Origin: Muribaculaceae bacterium
Lineage (GTDB): Bacteria; Bacteroidota; Bacteroidia; Bacteroidales; Muribaculaceae
Direction of reading: 5' to 3'
Assembly (NCBI GenBank): GCA_017629835.1
Contig: JAGBWK010000023.1
Location: forward strand, 1-52,091
DNA: 52,091 nucleotides
Positions 7,539 through 14,866 of the stretch are shown here, one piece after another (position 1 is the stretch's first letter; every line of letters starts with the position of its first letter). The translations under genes and the position numbers were made by a program. Below the pieces are notes generated by a model. The model worked only from the letters and a program-made list of their open reading frames with translations, was not told where the DNA came from and did no database searches.

Positions 7539-9923
7539 TTATTGTTGAAAGTCAAGCGCAAAGCGAAGCGTTACGCCAAACTTGCGGGGGTTGCCATGCT
7601 GAAGGAATCTGTTGCCCATCGACTCGAAATAGAATGTTGAATAATTCGTATTCGTGAGGTTTTCGCCCCATAGTTCGAGGTCGAAATAGCGTAGGCGTGT
7701 TGTGAGCGACACGTTGAGCGTTGCATAGAATGGCTGGTAGATGTCGTTGGCTTCGTTCCAGAACACGCGTCCTACGCCACGGCACGATACCATAGGCTCG
7801 AACGAGCGCACTTCAACGCTGCCGGGGATGTCGAAACGATACGATGCCGATGCAAACAATGTGTGCTCAGGTGCGTAAGGCACATGCTTGCCGCGGTAGT
7901 CGGCTCTGCCGTCGTTGTATTCCACGAAACGAGCGTTGGTGTAGCCATACGAAGCCTTAATCAGCAGTGGGTCGATAGGATTGTAGTTGGCTGACAATTC
8001 AGCACCCACGCTGCGAGTGCGGCCTGCGTTGGTCATCATTCGACCAGTGCTGTTTTCGTCGGGGAACACTGTCAGCTGCTGGTCGCGGCAGTCGATATAG
8101 AATGCTGCGAGGTCAACGTCGAGCCCTATTTCGGGGATATGTGTTGCGAAATCAATCTCGTAGTTCCAACTCGTCTCGGGCTTGTAGGAAATCACATCTT
8201 CGGGCTTATAGCTTGGGGCGGCCTCGTCTGCAGCTGCTACGCCACCGGGATGACCACCACCACTGGGCTGTCCACCACCACCGGGCTGTCCGCCACCGCC
8301 GGGTTGACCGCCAGTTTGAGGCTTGCCGTTGGCCATCATCTCTTGTTGGAGTATGTCGGAAAACATTTGGGTGTTGTAGCCCCCCGACTTGTATCCTTTC
8401 GAAGCTACAGCGCCAATCTCAAACTTATCGTTGAATCGGTAAGCGAGCTTCAATTCGGGCAGCAGCTGGAGCGACGTCATGTGCAAGCGGTCGGCGAGTT
8501 CTACATCGATAGGAGTTGAGCCCATTGGCACTAAGTTTGGTCCCTGTTTGCGATACATCGTGGCCGATGTATGGGCTTGGCAATCATATTCAAAGTCTGT
8601 GCGTTCGTAGGCTAAGCGCAGACCCAACGATGCGGTCAGCCCCTCCCACGTGTATTCGCTTTTATGGTAGAGCGCCCAACCCCAAATCGGACTGCGAAAA
8701 CGGCTGTCGAGCAGCAGTGAGCGTTCGTCGAATTTAAGTTGCATCATACCCTGCATCATAGGGGGCAGAGCAGCGTTGATTGCCGCATTGATATTGCTCT
8801 CAACGAGGTTGGTGATGCCGTAATCCTTCAAGGTCACAGGCGCATCCATGTTGTAGCGGCGATAGAATCCGAACAGGCCGCCGAGCCAATTGTAGGAGCC
8901 TGCGGTGCCTTTCGCAACGAAATCTTGCGTCAACGACCACTCGTGGCGGCGTTGTGAAAGCACGAAATAATCCTCTGGTAAGAAATCTTGGTCGAGGGTC
9001 ATATCGTCGTTGTGATACTGAAATCCGGTGATTGACGAAATGCTGATGTTATCGCCAAACCAGCGCATTGTCAATCCGTCGACTACTGCGGTGCGCTGAT
9101 AATAGCAAGTGTCGTTATGGTTGATTTGGTTTGTGCCGGGTTGGTCCTTTGTGCCTACATACGCATATGGATAGCCACCTTGGCGAAGCAGCGTCACCCA
9201 TGCGCTATTTTCGAGTATGAAATTCGACGACGGACGCCATGCCACTTTGGCCTTTGCAAAGCCTTGACGCTCGGTGTCGACATTTTTGCCTGTGTACTCA
9301 TTTTTGAAGAAGCCGTCGGTGCAATTCATCGCGCCGATTACGCCTATACCCACGGTTTCAGAGGGCTTGAAATAGGTCGATACGTTGGCACGCCAGCTGT
9401 TGGCTGAGCCATATTCAAGAAGCGCACGTACGCCCTGATAGCGTAGTGGCGACACTGTGGTGATGTTGACCGCACCACCCATGGAGTTGCGGCCATACAG
9501 GATGCTCTGTGCGCCACGGATTATCTCCACTTTCTCCATATCGGGGAAATTGAAGTCGAAATTGTCCTTGTTGAGAATCTGCACATTGTCGACATTCATT
9601 GCTACGACAGGCTGGTCGATGCGTGTGCCGAGTCCGCGCACATAGATTGATGAGGTCATGCGCGACCCATATTGAGGCATATAGAAGTTTGGCGCGATTT
9701 CGCTGACACCCTTGATGCCGTCTATGTCGTAGCGCACAATCTCCTCACGGGTGATGTCGGTTTGTGCCGAAGGGAATGCCCCTGCCGATGTGGCTTTTAT
9801 GGCTGAAACTGACACCTCTTCGAGCCCTACGATTGAGTCGAGGTAAGCAGTTGTTGACGAGTCGATAGTCGATGCCGATACGGCTATGCTACAGAGTAAT
9901 AATAGAGTTGAAATTGCCCTCAT
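7539..9923 (-). CDS. TonB-dependent outer membrane receptor
   Basis: 794 residues with an N-terminal signal peptide (MRAISTLLLLCSIAVSAS). The plug domain follows (about 35-160: EEVSVSAIKATSAG, YVRGLGTRIDQPVVAMNVDNV, VEIIRGAQSILYGRNSMGGAVNI), then a 22-strand-type barrel ending in an aromatic strand (VTLRFALDF). It lacks the N-terminal carboxypeptidase-like domain of SusC proteins and has no SusD partner, so it resembles siderophore, haem or vitamin receptors more than glycan transporters; the ligand cannot be read. A Gly/Pro/Gln-rich stretch (about residues 530-565, repeats of GGQPGG) is inserted in the barrel, probably in a surface loop. The leader holds two copies of a 23-nt repeat. The lipoprotein at 6593-7453 follows in the same direction. 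Confidence 0.92.
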   Translation of the reverse strand: MRAISTLLLLCSIAVSASTIDSSTTAYLDSIVGLEEVSVSAIKATSAGAFPSAQTDITREEIVRYDIDGIKGVSEIAPNFYMPQYGSRMTSSIYVRGLGTRIDQPVVAMNVDNVQILNKDNFDFNFPDMEKVEIIRGAQSILYGRNSMGGAVNITTVSPLRYQGVRALLEYGSANSWRANVSTYFKPSETVGIGVIGAMNCTDGFFKNEYTGKNVDTERQGFAKAKVAWRPSSNFILENSAWVTLLRQGGYPYAYVGTKDQPGTNQINHNDTCYYQRTAVVDGLTMRWFGDNISISSITGFQYHNDDMTLDQDFLPEDYFVLSQRRHEWSLTQDFVAKGTAGSYNWLGGLFGFYRRYNMDAPVTLKDYGITNLVESNINAAINAALPPMMQGMMQLKFDERSLLLDSRFRSPIWGWALYHKSEYTWEGLTASLGLRLAYERTDFEYDCQAHTSATMYRKQGPNLVPMGSTPIDVELADRLHMTSLQLLPELKLAYRFNDKFEIGAVASKGYKSGGYNTQMFSDILQQEMMANGKPQTGGQPGGGGQPGGGGQPSGGGHPGGVAAADEAAPSYKPEDVISYKPETSWNYEIDFATHIPEIGLDVDLAAFYIDCRDQQLTVFPDENSTGRMMTNAGRTRSVGAELSANYNPIDPLLIKASYGYTNARFVEYNDGRADYRGKHVPYAPEHTLFASASYRFDIPGSVEVRSFEPMVSCRGVGRVFWNEANDIYQPFYATLNVSLTTRLRYFDLELWGENLTNTNYSTFYFESMGNRFLQHGNPRKFGVTLRFALDFQQ

Positions 9924-9959
9924 TGAAATTTTGTTGAATAGATATTGGTAGTGCTCAGC

Positions 9960-10006
9960 TTAGGCAAATCTGTCAGTGATAGTTTAGGCAAATCTGACAG
10001 CGACAG
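9960..10006 (-). repeat. Two tandem 23-nt repeats in the TonB receptor leader
   Basis: On the plus strand, 9960-9982 and 9984-10006 both read TTAGGCAAATCTG, then T/A, CAG, T/C, GA, T/C, AG: 20 of 23 positions agree, with a 24-nt period. They lie between the start codon (9923) and the -7 box (10062-10069) of the receptor gene, so they would be in its 5' untranslated RNA. They could be regulator-binding sites or part of an RNA structure. Confidence 0.6.
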
Positions 10007-10061
10007 TTGGGAATCTTGCTTTTTTGATTCGCTTGCCCTCGCGCGCACGTGAATTCGGTTA

Positions 10062-10069
10062 CAAAGTTA
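10062..10069 (-). promoter_or_regulatory. -7 promoter element of the TonB receptor gene
   Basis: The plus strand reads CAAAGTTA, which is TAACTTTG on the minus strand and matches TAnnTTTG. The expected start near 10055 gives a leader of about 130 nt that includes the tandem 23-nt repeats. No good -33 TTG is seen at the expected spacing, which would fit an activator-dependent promoter. Confidence 0.5.
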
Positions 10070-10165
10070 CTAAAAAAATGGGAGTTCTGACCATTGATGC
10101 GGCACTTTGACCAATTATTATTACTTTTTAATATCGTATTACAATAGATATTGCAAAAAAATTAA

Positions 10166-10173
10166 TAATTTTG
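10166..10173 (+). promoter_or_regulatory. -7 promoter element of the GH92 gene
   Basis: TAATTTTG matches the Bacteroidetes -7 consensus. Transcription would start near 10179 and give a leader of about 85 nt before the ATG at 10265. No -33 TTG lies at the expected distance. Confidence 0.45.
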
Positions 10174-10264
10174 AAACATCATTGCCGCTGCTGCGCCAAT
10201 TTGGCTCGTGGTTTCAACTTTTCAGCAATCAAATCAAACCAAAATTATCATAAATTTATTTCAC

Positions 10265-12538
10265 ATGAATCTTAAATCAATTGCCGCCCTGATGCTCGGC
10301 TTCGCTTCGTTTGGAGCTGCTGCCGTTGAATCGCCCGTCGATTATGTAAGTACTCTCGTTGGTACCCAGTCGAAGCACTCGCTCTCAACTGGTAATACCT
10401 ATCCCGCAATTGCATTGCCTTGGGGTATGAACTTCTGGACCCCTCAAACTGGTTATATGGGCGATGGTTGGGGATATACCTATAACTCCGATAAAATACT
10501 CGGCTTCAAGCAAACTCACCAGCCCAGCCCTTGGATCAACGACTACGGCCAGTTTGCTATTATGCCTGTCACTGGTCGCCCAATGTTCAGCGAAGATGAC
10601 CGCCAGAGCTGGTTCTCGCATAAAGCTGAGGTAGCTACTCCCTACTACTACAGCGTCTATCTGGCCGACCACGATGTAACTACCGAAATTGTGCCTACCG
10701 ACCGCGCTGCAATGTTCCGCATCACATTCCCCGAAACCGACAACGCCTACGTCATTGTCGATGCTTTCGACAATGGTTCGCAAATCACAATCGACCCTGC
10801 ATCGCAGACTATCACTGGCTATACAACCAAAAATAGCGGTGGCGTTCCCGAAAATTTCCGCAACTACTTTGTGGTGAAATTCGACCGCCCATTCACTTAC
10901 ACTGCTGCTGTCGATAATAACAATATCAGCACATCAAAGCTGTCGGCCAAAACCGACCGCGCTGGTGCGATTGTGGGCTTCAAAACCTCACGCCGTGGCG
11001 AAATGGTCACTGCTCGCGTAGCTTCTTCGTTCATCTCGCCCGAACAGGCACTTCGCAACTTGGAAGAGCTTGGCAACCGCTCATTTGAGCAAATCAAAGC
11101 CGACGGCAAAGCTCGCTGGAACGAGGTGCTTGGCGCTATCAACGTTGAGGACGACAATGTCGACAATCTTCGCACATTCTACTCTTGCCTCTATCGCTCA
11201 GTGCTCTTCCCACGCTCGTTCTATGAATTCGACGAAGCTGGCAACCCTGTGCACTACAGCCCCTACAATGGCGAAGTTCGCCCCGGATATATGTTCACCG
11301 ACACAGGCTTCTGGGATACTTTCCGCTGCCTATTCCCAATGCTCAACCTCGTTTATCCTTCGATGAACAAGATGATGCAGCAAGGTTTGGTCAATACCTA
11401 CCTCGAAAGCGGATTCCTCCCCGAATGGGCAAGCCCCGGTCATCGTGGATGTATGGTCGGCAACAACTCTGCTTCAGTCGTAGCTGATGCCTATATCAAA
11501 GGTGTGCGCGGTCAGGATATGGACGTGCTTTGGGAAGCTGTCACAAGCGGCGCTCACAAAGTTCACCCCAACGTGCCCTCAACTGGCCGTCTCGGTCATG
11601 AATACTACGACCGTCTCGGCTACGTGCCCTACAATGTTGGTATCAACGAAAGTGCTGCTCGCACTCTCGAATATGCCTACGACGACTGGTGTATCTACAC
11701 TCTCGGCAAGGCTCTCGGTAAATCTGAAAAGGAATTAAAACCTTACGCTAAAGCGGCCCTCAACTATCGCAACCTCTTCGACCCTGAACACAAACTTATG
11801 CGCGGTCGCAACGAGGACGGCACATTCCAAAGCCCCTACAACCCACTCAAGTGGGGCGATGCCTTCACCGAAGGTAACGCATGGCACTATACTTGGTCAA
11901 CATTCCACGATCCACAAGGCCTTATCAACCTTATGGGTGGCAAAGAGGGCTTCGTTGAAATGCTCGACTCTGTGTTCATCCTTCCTCCTGTGTTCGACGA
12001 AAGTTACTACGGGTCTGTAATCCACGAAATCCGCGAAATGCAAATCATGAATATGGGCAACTATGCTCATGGCAACCAGCCTATCCAGCACATGATTTAC
12101 CTCTACGATTGGGCTGGTCAGCCTTGGAAAGCACAATATTGGCTTCGCGAGGTGATGAACAAGCTCTACAGCGCTGCCCCCGACGGATATTGCGGCGATG
12201 AAGATAATGGTCAAACCTCCGCTTGGTACGTGTTCTCAGCCCTTGGTTTCTATCCTGTATGTCCCGGTAGCACCGAATATGCACTCGGAGCGCCGCTATT
12301 CAAGAAGGTCACAGTAAACCTCGAGAATGGCAACACGCTGACTATTGAAGCTCCCGACAATAGCAACGTAAATCGCTACGTCAACAAACTGACAGTCAAT
12401 GGCAAAAACGTCACTGCCAACTACCTCACTCATGAGCAACTCACAGGTGGCGCAATCGTCCGCTTCGACATGACCTCAGTGCCCAACACCACTCGTGGCA
12501 CCGCCCCAGCCGACCTCCCATACTCCTTCTCGAAATAA
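10265..12538 (+). CDS. GH92 exo-alpha-mannosidase, probably alpha-1,2 specific
   Basis: 757 residues, exported (signal MNLKSIAALMLGFASFGAAA). GH92 enzymes are calcium-dependent exo-mannosidases that trim N-glycans and yeast mannan. Family signatures are present: GNTYPAIALPWGMNFWTPQTG-like N-terminal motif, LPEWASPGHRGCMVGNNSAS, FTEGNAWHYTWS, GNQPIQHMIYLYD, and GYCGDEDNGQTSAWYVFSALG. The spacing from Glu536 (EGNAW) to His587-Glu588 (VIHEI) and to Asp645/Asp647 (GDED) is +51/+52 and +109/+111. As I recall, this is the same as in Bacteroides BT3990, whose Glu533 is the catalytic acid, Asp642/Asp644 the base candidates, and His584-Glu585 the mark of alpha-1,2 specificity. The ATG at 10265 begins the signal peptide; the GTG at 10208 is rejected. 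It is divergent from the TonB receptor and shares its upstream region. Confidence 0.95.
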   Translation: MNLKSIAALMLGFASFGAAAVESPVDYVSTLVGTQSKHSLSTGNTYPAIALPWGMNFWTPQTGYMGDGWGYTYNSDKILGFKQTHQPSPWINDYGQFAIMPVTGRPMFSEDDRQSWFSHKAEVATPYYYSVYLADHDVTTEIVPTDRAAMFRITFPETDNAYVIVDAFDNGSQITIDPASQTITGYTTKNSGGVPENFRNYFVVKFDRPFTYTAAVDNNNISTSKLSAKTDRAGAIVGFKTSRRGEMVTARVASSFISPEQALRNLEELGNRSFEQIKADGKARWNEVLGAINVEDDNVDNLRTFYSCLYRSVLFPRSFYEFDEAGNPVHYSPYNGEVRPGYMFTDTGFWDTFRCLFPMLNLVYPSMNKMMQQGLVNTYLESGFLPEWASPGHRGCMVGNNSASVVADAYIKGVRGQDMDVLWEAVTSGAHKVHPNVPSTGRLGHEYYDRLGYVPYNVGINESAARTLEYAYDDWCIYTLGKALGKSEKELKPYAKAALNYRNLFDPEHKLMRGRNEDGTFQSPYNPLKWGDAFTEGNAWHYTWSTFHDPQGLINLMGGKEGFVEMLDSVFILPPVFDESYYGSVIHEIREMQIMNMGNYAHGNQPIQHMIYLYDWAGQPWKAQYWLREVMNKLYSAAPDGYCGDEDNGQTSAWYVFSALGFYPVCPGSTEYALGAPLFKKVTVNLENGNTLTIEAPDNSNVNRYVNKLTVNGKNVTANYLTHEQLTGGAIVRFDMTSVPNTTRGTAPADLPYSFSK

Positions 12539-12563
12539 TCCCTACCCCCCCATACAATCCAAA

Positions 12564-12640
12564 AAGGGTTGAATCCGTAAAGGGTTGAACCACAAGGATT
12601 GAACTACAAAGGGTTGATTATCAGCCGATAATCAACCCTT
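12564..12640. terminator. Terminator hairpin fed by four short direct repeats
   Basis: The hairpin AAGGGTTGATTATC (12609-12622) with GATAATCAACCCTT (12627-12640) has a perfect 14-bp stem and loop AGCC, between the convergent GH92 and HipT genes. Upstream, AAGGGTTGAA or a one-base variant recurs at 12564, 12580 and 12594, so the left arm of the stem is the fourth copy of a roughly 15-nt direct repeat. Confidence 0.65.
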
Positions 12641-12674
12641 CCTGATTTTGCAAGCAATTGAGGTTCGTTGCGCG

Positions 12675-13670
12675 TCAGCTTCGCTGGAAGCGTCGCAGAC
12701 GCTCTTGATACGACTGCTTGTACATTCGCTTGACTTTGTCGTCAAGATACGAGCGCTCAATCAGCTCATATACCTTCAGTTGCTCTGTTGCAAACATCGC
12801 AATGATTGACTCTATTTTCTTTGGCAGCACGCCTATGCGTTTGCCAAATTCGATGAAATCATCTTTGCATGGGTGTCCAGTTCTGTCGTATGTTTCGGAG
12901 TGTTCACTCTTGGGCATCAATCCATTTTGGAGTGCGAAATCGCCGTCGTCAATATGGATTGACGTGTTCATCAAGTCGTAGGCTGGGGTTAACACATAAT
13001 CGCCTTTGTCGGTCGCTTGGAGTGAGAAATTCTTCAAGTGGGCATCGCCATTGCTGAAAATGTAGTTGAACACAATCAATGTGAAGAATTTCGTCATCTC
13101 TACTTGCCATGCAGCTACATTTTGTCGCAACAGTTTGGCGGCATCCTCATAGCTACCTGTGTATTTGAAGTCGCTACCGTTATTTTTCTCCGTCTTGCCG
13201 GCAATTGACGCAAAGTCATCTTGAGCAATCTTGTTTCCGTCGGCAGCATAGTCAAAACGCTTGGTGATATACGCGGGCTGTCCATTGGAGAAAAAAGCAA
13301 GTGCATTGTCGGCAGTTTTGATATTATACACTTGGCTTGCAATCTGCATTGTAAGGTGCTCATTAGCAGGGATATTGTTCCTAAATCGCAAACTTTTAGT
13401 GTCAGGGGCAGGCTTGATGATATACAGCCCCGACTCGCTCTCGGGAGTGAGGATAATTTTGCCCGCTCTGACTATGGCAGAGAGCTTCTCCTGCACACCT
13501 GATATTGAGATTTTATTTATCGCTTTGACCAAATCTGCTTGGTTGTCGTCGTAGTTGAAATCCAATATGTGGCTCACTTTTTTGCCAAAGAATACTCTCC
13601 TAAGGCAAGCAGGGCTATATGTCGAAAAGCCGGGGCTAAGTGTGCCGGGGCAGTTGGTTATATCTTTCAT
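12675..13670 (-). CDS. hipT: HipT-like Ser/Thr kinase toxin (HipA kinase domain only)
   Basis: 331 residues covering the kinase part of HipA but without the N-terminal subdomain, which is encoded separately just upstream. HipA/HipT kinases inactivate aminoacyl-tRNA synthetases by phosphorylation and slow growth. Visible motifs: Gly-rich/SIS segment ISISGVQEKLS with Ser55 and Ser57, Lys86 in YIIKP, the catalytic loop NGDAHLKNFS with Asp209 and Asn214, and the metal-binding YDLMNT with Asp232. In E. coli O127 HipT an SIS motif is, as I recall, the autophosphorylation site. The start overlaps the end of the hipS-like gene by 4 nt, which indicates translational coupling. The symbol is by analogy; the target is unknown. 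Confidence 0.85.
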   Translation of the reverse strand: MKDITNCPGTLSPGFSTYSPACLRRVFFGKKVSHILDFNYDDNQADLVKAINKISISGVQEKLSAIVRAGKIILTPESESGLYIIKPAPDTKSLRFRNNIPANEHLTMQIASQVYNIKTADNALAFFSNGQPAYITKRFDYAADGNKIAQDDFASIAGKTEKNNGSDFKYTGSYEDAAKLLRQNVAAWQVEMTKFFTLIVFNYIFSNGDAHLKNFSLQATDKGDYVLTPAYDLMNTSIHIDDGDFALQNGLMPKSEHSETYDRTGHPCKDDFIEFGKRIGVLPKKIESIIAMFATEQLKVYELIERSYLDDKVKRMYKQSYQERLRRFQRS

Positions 13671-13987
13671 AATTCTCTAATTGTTATAGCGCCAATCGTG
13701 TCATATTTTGCGGTCGCCAACAGCAAACCGAAAGAGTCATTTTCGTCGATTTTCAGCGTTCGGCATTGGATTGCCTTATTGGCGCCCTCCGATAGCATAT
13801 TGAAGAAAAATGGGAATAGCTCATCGCTGCTGTATTCCTCTTTGCGTTTGGGAAAAGCGAGCGATATAGCCCTTGAATCAGCATCGATTAAGTATGCGTC
13901 GTCATACTTAAATGTGTAGCGTCCGTCGTCGGTTTCGGTCAGAATTCCTGCAACGACCCTGTTTGATAATACCTCTGCCTGTCGCAT
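13667..13987 (-). CDS. hipS: HipS-like protein (HipA N-terminal subdomain)
   Basis: 106 residues matching the HipA N-terminal (Couple_hipA) subdomain as a free-standing protein: AGILTETDDGRYTFKYD, LIDADSRAISLAFPKR, and the LFPFFFNMLSEGANK segment typical of this fold. In the tripartite HipBST system of E. coli O127 the equivalent small protein, HipS, is the antitoxin that blocks the HipT kinase. Here it lies between hipB and hipT, overlapping the hipB stop by 1 nt and the hipT start by 4 nt, so the three are one translationally coupled operon. The antitoxin role is inferred from this arrangement. Confidence 0.8.
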   Translation of the reverse strand: MRQAEVLSNRVVAGILTETDDGRYTFKYDDAYLIDADSRAISLAFPKRKEEYSSDELFPFFFNMLSEGANKAIQCRTLKIDENDSFGLLLATAKYDTIGAITIREL

Positions 13988-14187
13988 TATTTAACTCCCT
14001 TTACTTGCATTACTATCTCTAAACCAAGCACTTCGGTTATCTTCTCTAATGTTGACAACGACGGATTGCCGTTCTCTGCCTCAATGCTTTTGATTATTCG
14101 GGTACTCAGACCAGTGTAATCAGCCAAATCCTGTTGGGTCAAACCCAACACCGCCCTGCGTTCTTTGATTAATTCGCCATATTTCAT
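13987..14187 (-). CDS. hipB: HipB-like XRE-family repressor
   Basis: 66 residues forming a compact XRE/Cro helix-turn-helix: MKYGELIKERRAVLGLTQQD, then LADYTGLSTRIIKSIEAENG as the recognition region, then a short hydrophobic C-terminal strand (LEIVMQVKG), as in HipB. It should bind DNA as a dimer and repress its own operon. The ATG at 14187 is chosen because the upstream in-frame ATG at 14235 lies beyond the predicted promoter and operator. The first operator palindrome begins at 14188, directly against the start codon. Confidence 0.88.
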   Translation of the reverse strand: MKYGELIKERRAVLGLTQQDLADYTGLSTRIIKSIEAENGNPSLSTLEKITEVLGLEIVMQVKGVK

Positions 14188-14205
14188 AGTGCAATATATT
14201 TCACT
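14188..14205. promoter_or_regulatory. Putative HipB operator O1
   Basis: AGTGCAATATATTTCACT is an 18-nt palindrome with one mismatched pair. It covers the predicted transcription start and early leader of the hipBST-like operon. It shares the 13-nt core AGTGCAATATATT with O2 at 14246-14269. Binding by HipB is inferred. Confidence 0.6.
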
Positions 14206-14212
14206 TTTGCTG

Positions 14213-14244
14213 CAAAAGTATGCAATTTTTCCCATAAATCCAAA
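14213..14244 (-). promoter_or_regulatory. Promoter of the hipBST-like operon
   Basis: On the minus strand, the -33 TTTG (plus-strand CAAA at 14241-14244) and the -7 TACTTTTG (plus-strand CAAAAGTA at 14213-14220) are exactly 20 nt apart, an ideal Bacteroidetes promoter. The start is expected near 14206. The two palindromes flank it, O2 just upstream of -33 and O1 over the start site. Confidence 0.75.
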
Positions 14245-14245
14245 T

Positions 14246-14269
14246 AAAAGTGCAATATATTGCCCTTTT
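14246..14269. promoter_or_regulatory. Putative HipB operator O2
   Basis: AAAAGTGCAATATATTGCCC followed by TTTT forms a 24-nt palindrome with one mismatched pair. Its centre GCAATATATTGC (14252-14263) is a perfect 12-nt dyad. It overlaps the upstream edge of the -33 box. Its core repeats O1 at a distance of 61 nt, close to six helical turns. Confidence 0.6.
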
Positions 14270-14324
14270 ATGGCAAAAAAAGTTTAACGTCTCTTTTGCG
14301 TCATCGAGAGGTATCATAAGTGTG

Positions 14325-14338
14325 CTAAGCGTCCTATG
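14325..14338 (+). repeat. Dispersed intergenic motif CTAAGYNNCCTATG, copy A
   Basis: CTAAGCGTCCTATG. Related copies lie at 24188-24201 and 45990-46003, all in intergenic DNA. Role unknown. Confidence 0.4.
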
Positions 14339-14390
14339 TAGCCTATTCTTCAAAGAAATCAGTGCCTTTTTTGCTTATACTAAAAGAAAA

Positions 14391-14422
14391 GTAGGTTGGA
14401 AAACGAGAGTTTTCCAACCTAC
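14391..14422 (-). terminator. Rho-independent terminator for the bamD operon
   Basis: A perfect 14-bp stem, GTAGGTTGGAAAAC (14391-14404) with GTTTTCCAACCTAC (14409-14422), has loop GAGA. On the minus strand it is followed by TTTTCTTTTAG, so it terminates transcription leaving the omega-like gene whose stop is at 14468. A smaller hairpin with arms AACAGTC (14433-14439) and GACTGTT (14444-14450) lies between. Confidence 0.85.
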
Positions 14423-14467
14423 AAGCTTGTTGAACAGTCTCTGGACTGTTTTTATCTGTTTGCTCGA

Positions 14468-14803
14468 TTAGTCGAGGTTGAGTTTTTCCTTTGCAGGGTT
14501 GCGGTGGTGAATCTTACCGTCGATGTATTCTTGAGTGGCGATAAGAGTTGGTTTGGGGAGCTTTTCGTAGTAGCGTGAGATTTCAATCTGTTCGCGGTTT
14601 TCCGACACTTCTTCGAGGTTGTCGTTGAGCGAAGAGAATTCTTTGATTTTTTGGTCGAGGTCGTGCTTCATTTCGCCGGCAATCTGGTTGGCGCGTTTGG
14701 CGATGATGCTGACGGTTTCATAGACGTTGCCTGTGTCGTGCGACAGGTCGATCAAGTCGCGAGTGACGGTGTTCAGGGGTGCGTTTGTTTTCTTGTAATC
14801 CAT
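14468..14803 (-). CDS. Rpb6/omega-like RNA polymerase subunit of Bacteroidetes
   Basis: 111 residues beginning MDYKKTNAPLNTVTRDLIDL and containing GNVYETVSIIAKRANQI and NREQIEISRYYEKLPKPTLIATQEYIDGK. I recognise these as the conserved Bacteroidetes protein annotated as an RNA polymerase Rpb6/omega family member, which helps assemble and stabilise the core polymerase through the beta-prime subunit. It follows bamD by 63 bp on the same strand, a neighbourhood conserved in this phylum, and a strong terminator lies just beyond its stop. It is expected to be constitutively expressed. Confidence 0.85.
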   Translation of the reverse strand: MDYKKTNAPLNTVTRDLIDLSHDTGNVYETVSIIAKRANQIAGEMKHDLDQKIKEFSSLNDNLEEVSENREQIEISRYYEKLPKPTLIATQEYIDGKIHHRNPAKEKLNLD

Positions 14804-14866
14804 CGTTATATTATGTTTTCAGTTTTTACTTATGTTGGTGGGATAAACCCTGTTGGAGTCGGTTGA

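Noticed and set aside
6593..9923. Polysaccharide utilisation locus (SusC/SusD pair) formed by the TonB receptor and lipoprotein.
   Set aside because: The receptor lacks the N-terminal domain of SusC, and the lipoprotein is too short and lacks visible SusD features. The GH92 gene is divergent and may be unrelated.
9924..10264. TPP, cobalamin or other known riboswitch before the TonB receptor or GH92 gene.
   Set aside because: No conserved core of these riboswitches could be found on either strand; only the 23-nt tandem repeats stand out.
12074..12085. Gln in the GH92 motif GNQP suggested a mannosyl-phosphate-specific enzyme in which the catalytic Glu is replaced by Gln.
   Set aside because: Spacing shows that the catalytic acid is Glu536 of the EGNAW motif, which is intact; GNQP is a different position.
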